Positions 44,978 to 56,343 of a stretch of DNA of 64,000 bases are shown here, in pieces. A program made the position numbers and the translations under genes. How positions within the stretch are numbered: position 1 is the first letter of the stretch; each line of letters opens with the position of its first letter. Under the pieces are notes generated by a model. That model saw only the letters and a program-made list of their open reading frames with translations, ran no database searches and was not told the DNA's origin. Origin of the DNA: Liquidambar formosana (lineage: Eukaryota > Streptophyta > Magnoliopsida > Saxifragales > Altingiaceae); assembly GCA_039720395.1 (NCBI GenBank), contig CM077823.1, forward strand, positions 12,976,107 to 13,040,106, read 5' to 3'.

Positions 44978-46702
44978 TTAAATAGAAAAATTAACACTTA
45001 AGCACATCCCAAGTTCACATTTTATGAAATTAAACCTATCTTCTTGAAGAGGTTTTGTGAAGATATTAGCGAGTTGGTGTTCCGTGCCAACAAAGTCAAT
45101 CTCAACATCACCTCTTTGAACATGATTTCTTATAAAATGATGTCTAATTTCAATGTGTTTAGTACGTGAATGCTGTATAGGGTTCTTAGTTAGATTGATT
45201 GCACTTGTATTATCACATTTTATGGGAATATGATCATAATGAAGTCCAAAATCTTCAAGTTTTTGTTTCATATACAACACTTGTGCATAACAACTACCGG
45301 CTGCCAAATACTCGGCCTCAGCTATAGAAAGAGCAACCGAAGTTTCCTTCTTGCTAAACCAAGAAACTAGGAAATGTCCAAGAAAGTGACAAGTCCCATT
45401 TGTGCTTTTGTGATCTTCTTTGCATTCGGCAAAGTCCGCATTGGAATAACTAAGCATATCAAATGATGTGTATTTAGGATACCATATGCTAAGATTAATT
45501 GTGCCATATAAGTATTTGAAAATATGTTTAACGGCAAGCATGTGAGATTCTTTAGGACATGATTGACTAACACATAAACAAACACTATACATTATATCCG
45601 ATCTACTAGTGGTGAGATAAAGTAAACTACCAATCATACCTCGGTATTTCTTTTAATCCATGGGTTTACCTTTCTCATCCTTCTCAAGTTTGATGGAGGT
45701 ACTCATAGGAGTGGCGAAGTATCTTCTGTCTTCCAATCCATATTTCTTAATTAAATCTTTGACATATTTGGATTGATTTAAGAAGGTTCCTTCCTTTGTT
45801 TGCTTGATTTGTAGTCCAAGGAAGAAGTTGAGTTCACCCATCATGCTCATTTCAAATTCTTCTTTCATTACTTTAGCAAAATCCTCACATAAACTTTCAT
45901 TAGTAGAGCCAAAGATAATATCATCAACATATTTTTGAATAATAAACATATCCTTATCAATGGTTTTGATAAAAAGTGTGGTGTCAAGTTTTCCTCTTTT
46001 AAAACCATTTTTAAGTAGAAATCCACTAAGTCTTTCATACCAAGCTCTAGGAGCTTGTTTCAGTCCATATAAAGCTTTGCTTAGTTTAGAAACATGATCC
46101 ATAAATTCATGACTTTCAAAACCAAGAGGTTGTTTGACATAAACTTCCTCCTCAATGAAACTATTTAAGAAAGCACTCTTGACATCCATTTGAAATAGTT
46201 TGAAGTCCTTATGACATGCTTATGCAAGTAACATTCTTATGGCTTCAAGTCTAGCTACTGGAGCATAGGTTTCATCATAATCTATGCCTTCTTGCTGATT
46301 ATAACCTTGGGCTACAAGTCGAGCCTTATTTCTAATAACAACTCCGGATTCATCCTTTTTGTTTCTAAACAAACACTTAGTTCCAATTACTCCATGGTTA
46401 AGTGGTCTAGGTACCAAGGTCCAAACCTTGTTCCTTTCAAATTGGTTGAGTTCTTCTTGCATAGTAAGGACCCATGATTCATCATTTTCGGCCTCATTAA
46501 TGTTTTTAGGTTCAATTTGAGATAAGAATACAAGATGATCACATATATTTCTCATGGAAGAATGAGTTCTTACCCCACATGAGGGTTTACTTAAGATTTT
46601 ATCTTTAGGATGATTCCTCACAAATTTCCAAGTCTTGGTGATATCCGGATGAAGTGGAGCATTTTCAATTTCAACTTCTTCTTCTAGGTTTCCTATCTTC
46701 AA
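44978..46702 (-). pseudogene. pol: Copia reverse transcriptase and RNase H
   Basis: Three collinear frames. 46702-46220 has [30 protein letters not shown] and [15 protein letters not shown]. 46189-45653 has MDVKSAFLN, KALYGLKQAPRAWYERL, the active site YVDD, and GELNFFLGLQI. 45637-44978 is RNase H with GSLLYLT, SIAEAEYLA and SRTKHIEIRHHFIR. Stops at 46222-46220 (TAA in place of Tyr) and 45655-45653 (TAA in place of Gln) separate them; otherwise the order and spacing are those of an intact copia pol. Confidence 0.95.
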
Positions 46703-47375
46703 TGACTTCGTCTTCTTCTTTTTCTTTGCCCTTGTCTTTTAGGTCTTGCTTGTTGTTTCGGTTCAAGTTCTTAACTTGTTCTTGCAATCTTATACCTACA
46801 TCATCATCATCATCCACATTTCTCTTTGTGGCAAAAAGGTTAGTTTCATCAAATACAACATGCATTGATTCTTGAACGGTTAATGTTCTCTTGTTAAACA
46901 CCCTATATGCTTTACTTTTCATAGAGTAATCAAGAAATACACCTTCATCAGATTTGGAATCGAACTTGGAAAGCTTATCTCTATCTTTTAATATATAGCA
47001 TTTACAACCAAAAACTCTAAGGTAACTTATGTTAGGCTTCTTATCATTCCATAATTCATAAGGAGTCTTACCAAGTTTAGATCTTAACAACACTCTACTC
47101 ATTATATAGCATGCGGTATTAACGGCCTCGACCCAAAAATATTGTGGTAAAGAGTGTTTATTAAGCATGGTTCTAGACATTTCTTCAAGAGTTCTATTCT
47201 TTCTTTCAACTACACCATTTTGTTGAGGAGTTCTAGGAGTGGAGAAATTATAACCAAAACCATTCTCATCACAATATTGTACAATATCCTTATTGACAAA
47301 TTCACTCCCCCTATCACTTCTAACATGTGTAATAGTATATCCTTTCTCATTTTGGACTCTTCTTTAATATGTAAC
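46671..47375 (-). pseudogene. pol: Copia integrase, C-terminal part
   Basis: Carries VRSDRGSEFVN and PQQNGVVERKNRTL with the second catalytic Asp and the Glu, then YFWVEAVNTACYIMSR, KTPYELW and the GKP-like FGCKCYILKDRDKL block. A TAA at 47366-47364 stands just after the solo-LTR insertion point. The start of the domain is at 51798-52486, on the far side of two solo LTRs. Confidence 0.92.
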
Positions 47376-48697
47376 TATGAGCGCCGTGTCCTTTCACCAC
47401 GCCGGCTCAAGAGTACGCCACTAACCGCGGACGATTAGGGCAGAGAGGGAGTCGCCACCCGATTTTGGCCTCGGGAACCGATAGACCCCTAGCAAGGGCC
47501 CAACTCGTCATTACCAAAAGAATCAAGGTTCGGAGCTAGGGTACGCGGACGGGAAGGTGTTAGGCACCCGTCCGCGCCCGGCTAAAATCTGGCCTCACAT
47601 ACACTTATTGGCTTTAATTAAAGAGGGTTTAATCAAACTTGACCACTATGCAGACAACTAGGTAGAAATCAAATAAAGGCATGCAATGATGAAAGATAAA
47701 AAGGATTTAAAGAGAAATATTTGAGCATATACACACATATAAGAGAAAGGGGGTGCAGTCAACGGAGAACTTACACTGCCTATACTGCCTGTAAAAGAGA
47801 AAAGAGGATTAATCTGAAAAAATCAGGTCATGCACGTACGTGCATATTAGAGGCACGTACGTGCATATTCAAGGCACGTACGTGCATACCCTAAATGAAA
47901 TCCATGCGAAAATGCAAATCTAAACCTATTGTGCAATTATCATACCCGTGTGACACTACGAATGATCAGGGTATGTATAGAAACCATCTAAGCATGCTTT
48001 GAAAGCATAAGAAAAATAATCTAGGTCTAAATGTCGAGATACGACGTATACAAAAGAAATGCCAGAGAACCTATTTTAGATCTATGAATGTAGAAATGAA
48101 TTTATGTTGAGTCTAAATGCATCATGTATTCAGGCAATAAATGAAAAGATGCATAAGAGGTACATTTCATGCAATATCCTAAATAATCTCATCAAATCAT
48201 TGAAGGAAAACGAAATTGAGGGTTAAGAACCGTTACCGTCAGGGCGGGCAGCAACAGCGGTTCCTTCGTCAATCCTACTCTCCGAACTTCCCGTAGACAC
48301 AACCGCCAATTTTGGGTTTTTTAGAGTGGTTGTTCGGTAGCCAAAAATCGGATCCCCTCTCTTGAATGAAAGCGGGGTATTTATAGGCGAGGATTAGGGT
48401 TTGATTCGGGGTTTTCTAGGGTTTCCCAGCCGCCACTGAGCAGCTGTCAGCGTGGGGGCTGTATAAGGTAAGAAGCAATTTCGGAGGGAAGTGATGGAAT
48501 TCAAAAAAAAGGGTCATGATCGTACGTGCTTGGTATATGCACGTACGTGCATAGGGTATCAAATTGTCATCCCAGGCCTGCTGTGTCCTCGTGAGTCCTT
48601 CGGGTGTGCTTGCGATGGTCCGTTGGCTACTGCCCTTCATCATCGGGTCTCAGAAAGTGGCTTGAGGTGTCAAGTGGTACAAAATGGGGTGTTAACA
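47376..48697 (-). mobile_element. Solo LTR of a Tat-lineage element (1.3 kb)
   Basis: Bounded by the 5-bp duplication GTAAC (47371-47375 and 48698-48702), with no internal region. Minus-strand ends are TGTTAACACC and GCGCTCATA. It is related to the LTR at 17746-19191. It contains TATAAATA (48385-48378), TGGCGACTCC (47458-47449) and a set of GCACGTACGTGC palindromes (three at 47835-47887, more at 48518-48552). It formed by recombination between the LTRs of a full element inserted in copia integrase. Confidence 0.93.
47832..47890. repeat. Three GCACGTACGTGC palindromes in tandem
   Basis: GCACGTACGTGCATA occurs three times about 23 bp apart, separated by TTAGAGG and TTCAAGG. A fourth perfect copy (48539-48550) and a partial one (48521-48529) lie about 140-160 bp upstream of the LTR TATA box. 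The core is an ACGT repeat of the kind bZIP factors bind. Confidence 0.8.
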
Positions 48698-48748
48698 GTA
48701 ACAAATGTAGCATGAGTCTCATCTTTATGTGCAAGGAAGAACACCCAT

Positions 48749-51700
48749 TGTCACACCCCATTTTGCCACCTTAGCTAGGGTTTGTCATTTTATGTGCCTT
48801 TTTGTTTCCTTATTGAGTCTAGTCTTTTGCATTGAGTTTCTAGGGTCTTGAGGATGACGTGTATGAATTTTGGTTTGATTTGGAGTCGATCTTGAGGGTT
48901 AATAAGAACTTTTGCGACTTAAGGGGCATAATCGTCTTTTAGGTCACAGACTTTCCATTTGACCTTGAAATGATCTCCGGGTTGTCAATCAGAGTTTATG
49001 TGGATATATTTGAGGTATTTTTGGGTTCAATTTAATGAATTGATGGTTTGGGATTAAAATGGCTCAACATAGTTCAAGTTGGCTAAGAGACCCACTTCGG
49101 GTTAGCTTAAATCGGCTCATGATTTTCATTCCTTTCCTATTCATTTGACTTTGATTAGTCTTAATTTCATCCCCAAATGTGTTTTAGAAGGTTGAATTTT
49201 GAATTGGAAGATATTTGGTTTGACCCTGTGTGCATACCCAAGCTAAGTGATGGTGGTGCATATTGGTTAGCCGCCTTTGTGAGACCTAACCATGCAGCCA
49301 TGGCTAGGGTTTTTTGCCCTAAAGTGACTCAAATCATATTCCCCTTCGAAACACGGTCGTTTTGGCTTTCATTTCGTCAAAATTGGAGTTGATTTAGGCC
49401 TTGAAACACATTTGGAAGCTGAAAGGGTCAAAATAGAAGAAAACATGACGAGGCCTCGGGTGACCACCCAAGCCTAGGTGGCTAGCCGCCTCGGCCCAGG
49501 TGGCTAGCCGCCTAACCCCAGGTGGTCACCCGAGCCACTTTCCTTTTTTGAGTGCTGAAGCGGATCCCTCCCTATTTTCTCGAACTATTCCGCCTCTAAT
49601 CGCCATTCCACCTTATTTTTAACCCTAATTGACCTACTTGAGCCCCAAGGGAGCCTCTAAGGACCCTTGGATCAATATCTAGGGTTTTAATCCCAACCAT
49701 TGATGGATTCCCCTCAAACCCTATAAATACCCCCCTATACCTCAACATTAAGTGAGGCACTGAGAGGTAATTATAGCCATTCTTAAAGCATTTTAACCCA
49801 ATTTTTGAGTGAGAGATAGAGAAAGAGAGCTTGAAGGAGGGCTGGAGTTTTGCTTAGAGGCTTGAAGGAGAGTGTTTCCAGCTGTTCATAAGAGGAGAAG
49901 AAGACTCTACAACAACAAGAGAACTCCACCATAGGTATATCTCTATTCCTTTATGCTGAAATTAGGGTTTCACTTAGAATAGTTCTAATGCATGTTTAAG
50001 TTAGTATTTTTATCATGTGTGGATGCTTTTAATGGTTGATATACATGGTTTAAATATTATTCATGATGAGTTCTGCATGTAGTTGGATTATTTCATGTAA
50101 TTTAATGCACAATTGGGATTCTAGGGTTTCTATGGTGTTGAAATAGGGTTTTTTGCTTAGAATAGCATTATTTCATGTTTAAGCATACATTTTTATCATG
50201 TGTTGATACTTTTATGAGTTAATATGCATGATTAGAATGCTGTTAATGGTTAGTTCTACATGCTAGGGAGTTGTTTTATGTGATATAATGCATAGTTGGG
50301 ATTCTAGGGTTTCTCTTGTGCTTAAAATTGAGGTTTTGCTTAGAATAGCTATATTTCATGTTCAAGCATGCATTTTTGATCATGTGTTGATGATTCTATT
50401 AGTTAATATGCATGGTTTAAAAATTATTGATGATGAGTTCTGCATGCACTTGGATTATTTCATGTGATTTTAAGCGTAGGATTGATTCTAGGGTTTCTAT
50501 CATCCTTGTTTTAGGAAAGTTGCATATATCATGGTAGCTTAGGATTTTTCTTTGGTTTTTCTTCATAGTTGCTGTATATGTACTGCATATTAAATAACTA
50601 TGATGATTTTTGCATTCATGGTAGTTGATTTTAAGGTTTTTCGCATGCCATTGCATATAGGGCTGAATTAGGGTTTATATAAGTTCATGATTCATGTTAT
50701 TCACATGACTTATGGGTAATCTTAGACCTTATTACAATTCTGTCCAGATTTTTTTATTGTCATTATTGTCATATTTTGAGCATGTGATTGCCTATGTTTA
50801 AGTATAATAATTGCTTGGTTGGGAACTAGGTTGGTTTGTTGGTATTTTTGGTGTATATTGCATGCAAATTGCAGGTGCTTGACAGGGACAAACCCATAGA
50901 AAGTGGGATATGACAGGTGCAATTATCCCACTAATGTGGGGTGATTATTTTGGTTATTGCAAGATGAAATCTTGCAAATAAAGTAATTACCTTATGAAAT
51001 AGGGTGGTTATTTCGACAGGTTGCTTTTGTTTAAGGTAAGTAGGGTTTGAAGGTGCCCTAATTCACCTTTCTTTCCTTAAAACTTTCTCTTCTCCCTCCT
51101 AGGGTAATTCCCTAATAGGGGAATATGGTAAGTCCTCAAAGTTTCCTTCTATGAAAAATTCCTTTTTAAATGAAAGTTTCTATCTTTATTGAAATTCCAT
51201 ATTTTCTAAAGATCTTTTGAGAATCGTTTATCTTTGGAAACTCTTTTATTTATGGAAGGAAACTTAGGGTTTACCATAGGCCTTTATTAGGTTATAACCC
51301 TATTCCCTTTCGAACTACGTGGACTTTGATCCATGTATTTCCATACATGTTACGTAGGCGCTCTTCGTGAGGTTCAAGTCCACCCTAGGATACTAAGTAT
51401 CCTAGGTTTTCTTTCCCCCTTTTCTCTTTTCTCTTTTTCTTTGATTTACTTGCTTATGTGGATGAATGAATGGATGATATGCATGCTGTTTTGTAGTGAT
51501 AATTGTTTAATTATTGCATGTTTAAGACTTTGTTTTAGCCCAATTAAATTAAGAGACCACTTAGGGCGATATGGGTGCCTATAGGCTTTGCCTAGAACCT
51601 TCCCATATCGTAATTTAGCCTCTGAATCCACAATCTTTGATTTTCAAAAGATCTTTTGCCTTACCATTTTTAAACATGGAGTCACTTGTTTTGGAAAATA

Positions 51701-51792
51701 AAACATTTTAGGGTTTTCCTTGTTTCCTTTAAAAAATGAGGTGGCGACTCCCTTTTCACACCACGTGGGCCGCTCACTTTCATGGGTCCACA
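48749..51792 (+). mobile_element. Solo LTR of the 3.2-kb Tat family, opposite orientation
   Basis: 3044 bp, plus-strand ends TGTCACACCCC and GGGTCCACA, duplication CCCAT at 48744-48748 and 51793-51797. It is homologous along its length to the gypsy LTRs (23769-27017 reversed) but clearly more diverged. Palindrome at 49452-49536, TATAAATA at 49722-49729, TGGCGACTCC at 51742-51751. There is no internal region. Confidence 0.94.
49452..49536. promoter_or_regulatory. Large palindrome in the solo LTR
   Basis: GGCCTCGGGTGACCACC ... GGTGGTCACCCGAGCC with inner GTGGCTAGCCGCC blocks. It lies 186 bp upstream of TATAAATA (49722), the same distance as in the gypsy 5' LTR. Confidence 0.85.
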
Positions 51793-51797
51793 CCCAT

Positions 51798-52486
51798 GTA
51801 TATCTAGAGTAGTCATCAACAATTACAAATGCATAGTGCTTCCCTCCAAGACTTGCAATAGCAATAAGTCCAAACAGGTTCATATATATGAGTTGTAAAG
51901 GTTTTGTAGTTGAAATATGGGGTTTTGATGTGAAGGAAGACTTAGTTTGTTTTCCAAATTGGCATGCACTACAACCTCCATCTTTTGAAATTTTTTTTGG
52001 TAAACCTCTTGCAAGTTCATGCCTAGAAAGTTTTGAAATCAAATCCATGTTAGCATGTCCAAGTCTTCTATGCCATAACCAATGATTTTCATTTAAAGCG
52101 GAGAAGCAATGTACATTTTGTAATGTGATTTCTTCGAACTCTATAGCACAGATGTTACCAATCCTATATGCAATAAATAGGGTCTTATTATCATCTTCAA
52201 TTATGCATTTATTAGATTTAAAGGTAACTCTATAGCCTTTATCACATAATTGACTGATGCTAAGGAGATTATGCTTTAATCCATCAACTAATAAGACATT
52301 TTTAATACAAAGAGAAGAATTCTTACCAACCTTGCCAATGCCAATTATCTTACCCTTGGCATTGTCTCCAAACGTCACAAAGCCGCTGTCCTTGGGCTTC
52401 AAGGAGATGAACTTTAATCTATCATCAGTCATGTGCTTTGAACATCCACTATCAAGAAACCATTTCTCATTGCTTAAAGACTTCAA
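51798..52486 (-). pseudogene. pol: Copia protease and integrase N-terminal part
   Basis: Protease active site WFLDSGCSKHMT lies at the start. The integrase zinc site follows, with HWLWHRRLGHANMDLISKL and CSACQFGKQTKSSF, and then the first catalytic Asp in FVIVDDYSRYTW. The frame enters the solo LTR at 51792. Upstream, between 52490 and 52619, stops separate it from gag. Confidence 0.93.
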
Positions 52487-52618
52487 GCATACCTACACAA
52501 TAATTTCAAGTAACTTTCTTTGGTACCCACACTTTCTTGGGTCCATATGTGTTAGCCATAGGTAGTGAAGTCCCCTTAACTACTCATATCATCCTAGGAG
52601 AACCTTTAGGTCTCCTTC

Positions 52619-54237
52619 TCATGTTACAAGTGTAGAGATTATGTCAACCTTGTTACAATAGGTACATGAGACTTTAGGTGTGCTAGTGTCTTTAGGCTTA
52701 GGGAAGAAATTGATGTAGAACTTTTGTTTGACATGTTCTTGATAACTAATTCCGGCTTTGTCAAAGCACCATCTTTGACCAGTTAATATCTTATCCAAGT
52801 TGTCCCTTCCATTGGTAAACTTGGCTAAGGTATTAGTCAAATCTTCAATCTTTTCTTTCAATGAAGTGTTTTCACTTTCAAGACTAGATTGAGAGATGGT
52901 AGGGGGTGAGTCTAACTTATTCTTTAATTCTAAGTTCTCATTTTATAAAGCATCTAGTTCTTCTTGAAGGGATAAAATATTCTTTTTTAAATCATTATTT
53001 TTGTGTGAAAAACCTTTTAATTCAAGAAAGATGTCTTCAAGAGCATTTTGTAATTCTTCATAAGTAGGAGGTTCTTCAATAGGATAATCAATTGAGTTAG
53101 ATTCTATTACCTCATCTTCTTTTTCCGTAAGACAAAAGTTAGCAACTTCTTGATCACACAAAGTCTCCTCTTCATCTTCATCACTGTTCGCTTCATCATC
53201 CCAAGTGACGGTGAAAGCCTTTTTCTTGAACTTCCTATTGTCCTTGAAGTTGTTATTATGGTTGTTGCTTGTCTTGTTGTGATTATTGTTGAGTTGAGGA
53301 CAATACATCTTGATGTGTCCAGGCTTCTTGCATTCAAAGCACACTTGAGGCTCTCTATTAGAGGTCTCTCCTCTATTTGGAATTCTTTTAGAAGAGTTAC
53401 CCTTGTTGAATCTTCTCCCTTGATTTCTTCTAGAAAAGAATCTTTTGAGCTTTTGAGATATGAAAGCTATATCTTCTTCTTCCTCATTTTCACATTCTTC
53501 ATTTGATGGTTCTTCTTTATCTTGTGAGGCTTTGAGAGCCATGCTCTTGGAAGGCTTGCTTTCGCTCACTTCTCGTGCTTTGAACACAAACTCTTGAGTG
53601 ACTAGGTTTCTATCAAGATCACTTAGAGTCATTGACCCAAGTTCTTTTTAGTGAAGTACAGCTGTTGTGAATGTATCCCATTCTTTAGGTAAGCTCTTAA
53701 GAATTTTTCTCACCAATTCGAAGTTAGTATAAATCTTATCAAGAGAATTCAAAGGATTTATTATAGCATTAAAACGAGCGAACATATCTCTAATAGATTC
53801 ATCCTTTTTCATTTTAAACAATTCATATTCACAAACAAGCATATTGATTTTAGCTTCTTTAACTTGAGAGGTTGCTTCATAGGTGACCTCTAAAGTATCC
53901 CATATCTCTTTGGCGCTAGTGCACCAGAGATTTTGCTAAATTCAACAATAGTAAGTGCACAATATAATAATCCAATGGCCTTAGAATTCAGTTCGAGTAA
54001 CTTGTGATCAACACTAGTATATTTTTGAGGTACCTTAGGGAGTATGACTCCATTTACCACTTTAGTGGGGACCAAAGGACCCTTAGAAGTGATATTCCAT
54101 AAATCATAGCTATTGGATTGAATAAAGATTTGCATTCTAATTTTCCAGAAATTATATAAAGAGGCATCTCCATTAAAAAGAGGTGGTCTATTGGACGATT
54201 GTCCTTTGGTGAATCCATTACCACTATAGTTAGCCAT
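52619..54237 (-). pseudogene. gag: Copia gag
   Basis: Starts MANYSGNGFTKGQSSNRPPL at 54237. It continues in collinear frames 54237-53890, 53842-53648, 53632-52943 and 52861-52619. Features are FWKIRMQIFIQS, ELVRKILKSLPKEWDTF and the CCHC knuckle CFECKKPGHIKMYC (about 53.34-53.30 kb). Acidic and Asn-rich stretches follow, then a coiled-coil-like segment and a second, defective knuckle near 52.65 kb (CTYCNK without the His/Cys partner). At least one frame change and three stops lie between the frames. Confidence 0.92.
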
Positions 54238-54279
54238 ATCGTTCTTCGCAAGACAAATATGTCAAATGCAAGAGGTTGG

Positions 54280-54291
54280 GCTCTGATACCA
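54280..54291 (-). other. Copia primer-binding site
   Basis: Minus strand TGGTATCAGAGC, two bases after the 5' LTR end. This is the standard initiator tRNA-Met complement used by plant copia elements. Confidence 0.92.
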
Positions 54292-54293
54292 AT

Positions 54294-55640
54294 TGTTGTC
54301 CCAAGTAAATAACCCTAGAGGGGGGTGAATAGGGTTTATAGCCAAATTAAAATCTAAATGCACAATAAAAATATGATTATTGCTAGAACAAGAAATAACA
54401 CAAGTATGCAATAATAAGAAGATTTAGGGAAAGAGAATGCAAACGATTTTAATGAGGTTCGGCTTCCTGCCTATGTCCTCGCCTCAAGAACTCGCTTGAG
54501 GATTCAAATCCACTAAAACAATCTTCTTCCAAGGTGAAGAAAAAACCTTTACAGCAACAAGTGTTCTTCCCAAACACTTATGCATAGCCTTCTTCAAGAG
54601 CTTCAAAGCAAAGGATTTCCACAATCTTTTAATACCAGATGATTTGTAGAAATTTTTTAGTACAAGAAACTCTCTTCAAAGAGTAGATAACACAGTAGTA
54701 AAGAGCTCACTCAGCTATTGATTGATTTCACAATAAATGCTCACCTGAATTTTTAGAGCTTGAGAGTAATAGAATGTGATTTGTTTGTTTGATCTCGAAG
54801 AATACTCATAAATGAGTTCAAGTAATGTATATATAGCTTAAAGGTCCAAAATGACTGTTCTGTAGCAATTAATGCTGGGAAAAGAGGTTGGGTAGGCAAT
54901 AAATGCTTTAAACAGCTGTTAGAAAACTAGCCATTATAAGTCAAATCCGAAAGTTTCGGTCGTCTAAGTTTCAACTCGAACATCTAAAAATTACAGAGGC
55001 AATTTTCAGTGAAAAACATATATATTATCGTAGAGCAATTTGGTCGTTTGAAATGTTCTTGGACGTCTGAGTCCCATCTCGGACGTCTGATTAGATCATC
55101 TGAAAAATACAATGGCCAAAAAGAAATCATGACAAACTTACTGTTATTCTTAGACGTTTGATATAAGGATTTGGACGTCTGAAATGCCATTCGGGCGTCT
55201 GAATTACCATTCGAATGTCTGAGTTTCCTAGTGATCAAAATGAAATATGGGGAAATGAAGTCCAAGACTTTTGGGATTCAACTCAAATGGCTTATGGGAC
55301 TATTTTGGTACTAAAACTAAGTTAATTTAGTTTGTTACCATTATGTTAATATGTGAAAAGCCCATATATCCTAAGTGAGCAAAGATTTTGAAATAATCTT
55401 ACATAAAATCCTAAGTTCTCACAATCTATCTCAAAAGAGCTTGAACGTCTTCAGCTAAATTTCCATTGATTCATTTGGTTGTAATACGGTTCTTTTGAAA
55501 TCCATGGACTGCATTGTTGCCTGTTTGAAGTGTATAAAATATATAACCTGTTTTAATCAAAATTACATCTTCATTAGCAACTAAAACATACTTGCTTTGT
55601 TATCATCAAAATACATGGGATTGAACCCTTAGGTCCAACA
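54294..55640 (-). repeat. Copia 5' LTR
   Basis: 1347 bp, paired with 20818-22166. It begins (minus strand) TGTTGGACCTAAGGG and ends GGGACAACA next to the primer-binding site. The CATCA duplication at 55641-55645 closes the element. Confidence 0.95.
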
Positions 55641-55921
55641 CATCACCAATAATAAAATACAACCTATGAATAAAATTGCAATCCAAAATTGTAAAACGGC
55701 TAATCACAATTGGTTTAATTTTGGTCTTAGTCCATAATCACCATCCATTAACAATAATACAATCATATTGCATAAATAAAGCATAGTAAGCAATTAAAAC
55801 ATATGAGCATTATGGTACTTCAATTAATTGGACTTCATTAATCTCATTAATGCTTCCTAATCTCACTAGGAAATATCAAATAATTATTTCCAGAATTAAA
55901 ATAAGTAATCTATTTTATTAA

Positions 55922-56334
55922 GAGTGAGTCTATTGCCACCACATAAAGTACTCAAAGCCCCTCATTAGTTTACAATTTTTTGAGGTTTTATGAAAAATAT
56001 AAAAGGTTTTTACAAAAATTAATAGCATTGTTCACTAGAAAACATCATTCTGAACAACTTTGTAGAAGAAATTTTTTCCAAAATCTATCATTTAAGTAGA
56101 CTTTTTGGCCATTTACAATCTCTATTTCATTTTCCATGAAAAATTGCCAAAAAGTCTACCTAAATGATAGATTTTGGAAAAACTTTCTTCTACAAAGTTG
56201 TCCAAAATGATGTTTTCTAGTAGACTATGTAATTAGTTTTCATAAATTTTTTTTTTATATTTTTCATAAAACCTTAAAAATGTAAATTAAATGGGGGGCT
56301 GAGAATATTTTATGTGGTGGTAATAGCTTGGCCC
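55922..56334. mobile_element. MULE-type foldback element, copy B
   Basis: 413 bp. The arms are inverted: left GAGTGAGTCTATTGCCACCACATAAA, right reversed GGGCCAAGCTATTACCACCACATAAA. They share TTTTATGAAAAATATAAAA and GACTTTTTGGC blocks meeting near 56.13 kb. The 9-bp duplication TTTTATTAA is at 55913-55921 and 56335-56343. It is clearly related to 13303-13704 in the termini and arm blocks. Confidence 0.9.
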
Positions 56335-56343
56335 TTTTATTAA

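Larger units (their letters stand above)
20818..55640 (-). mobile_element. Ty1/copia LTR retrotransposon (SIRE-like), containing nested insertions
   Basis: The LTRs are 54294-55640 (5', 1347 bp) and 20818-22166 (3', 1349 bp) for a minus-strand element. Both read TGTTGGACC...GGGACAACA. The 5-bp duplication CATCA flanks it at 20813-20817 and 55641-55645. Gag, pol in copia order (protease, integrase, RT, RNase H) and a third ORF are present. Subtracting the gypsy element (20,632 bp), two solo LTRs (1322 and 3044 bp) and their duplications leaves about 9.8 kb, the usual size of SIRE/Maximus elements, which also have a third ORF. Stops, frame changes and three insertions make it inactive. Confidence 0.95.
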
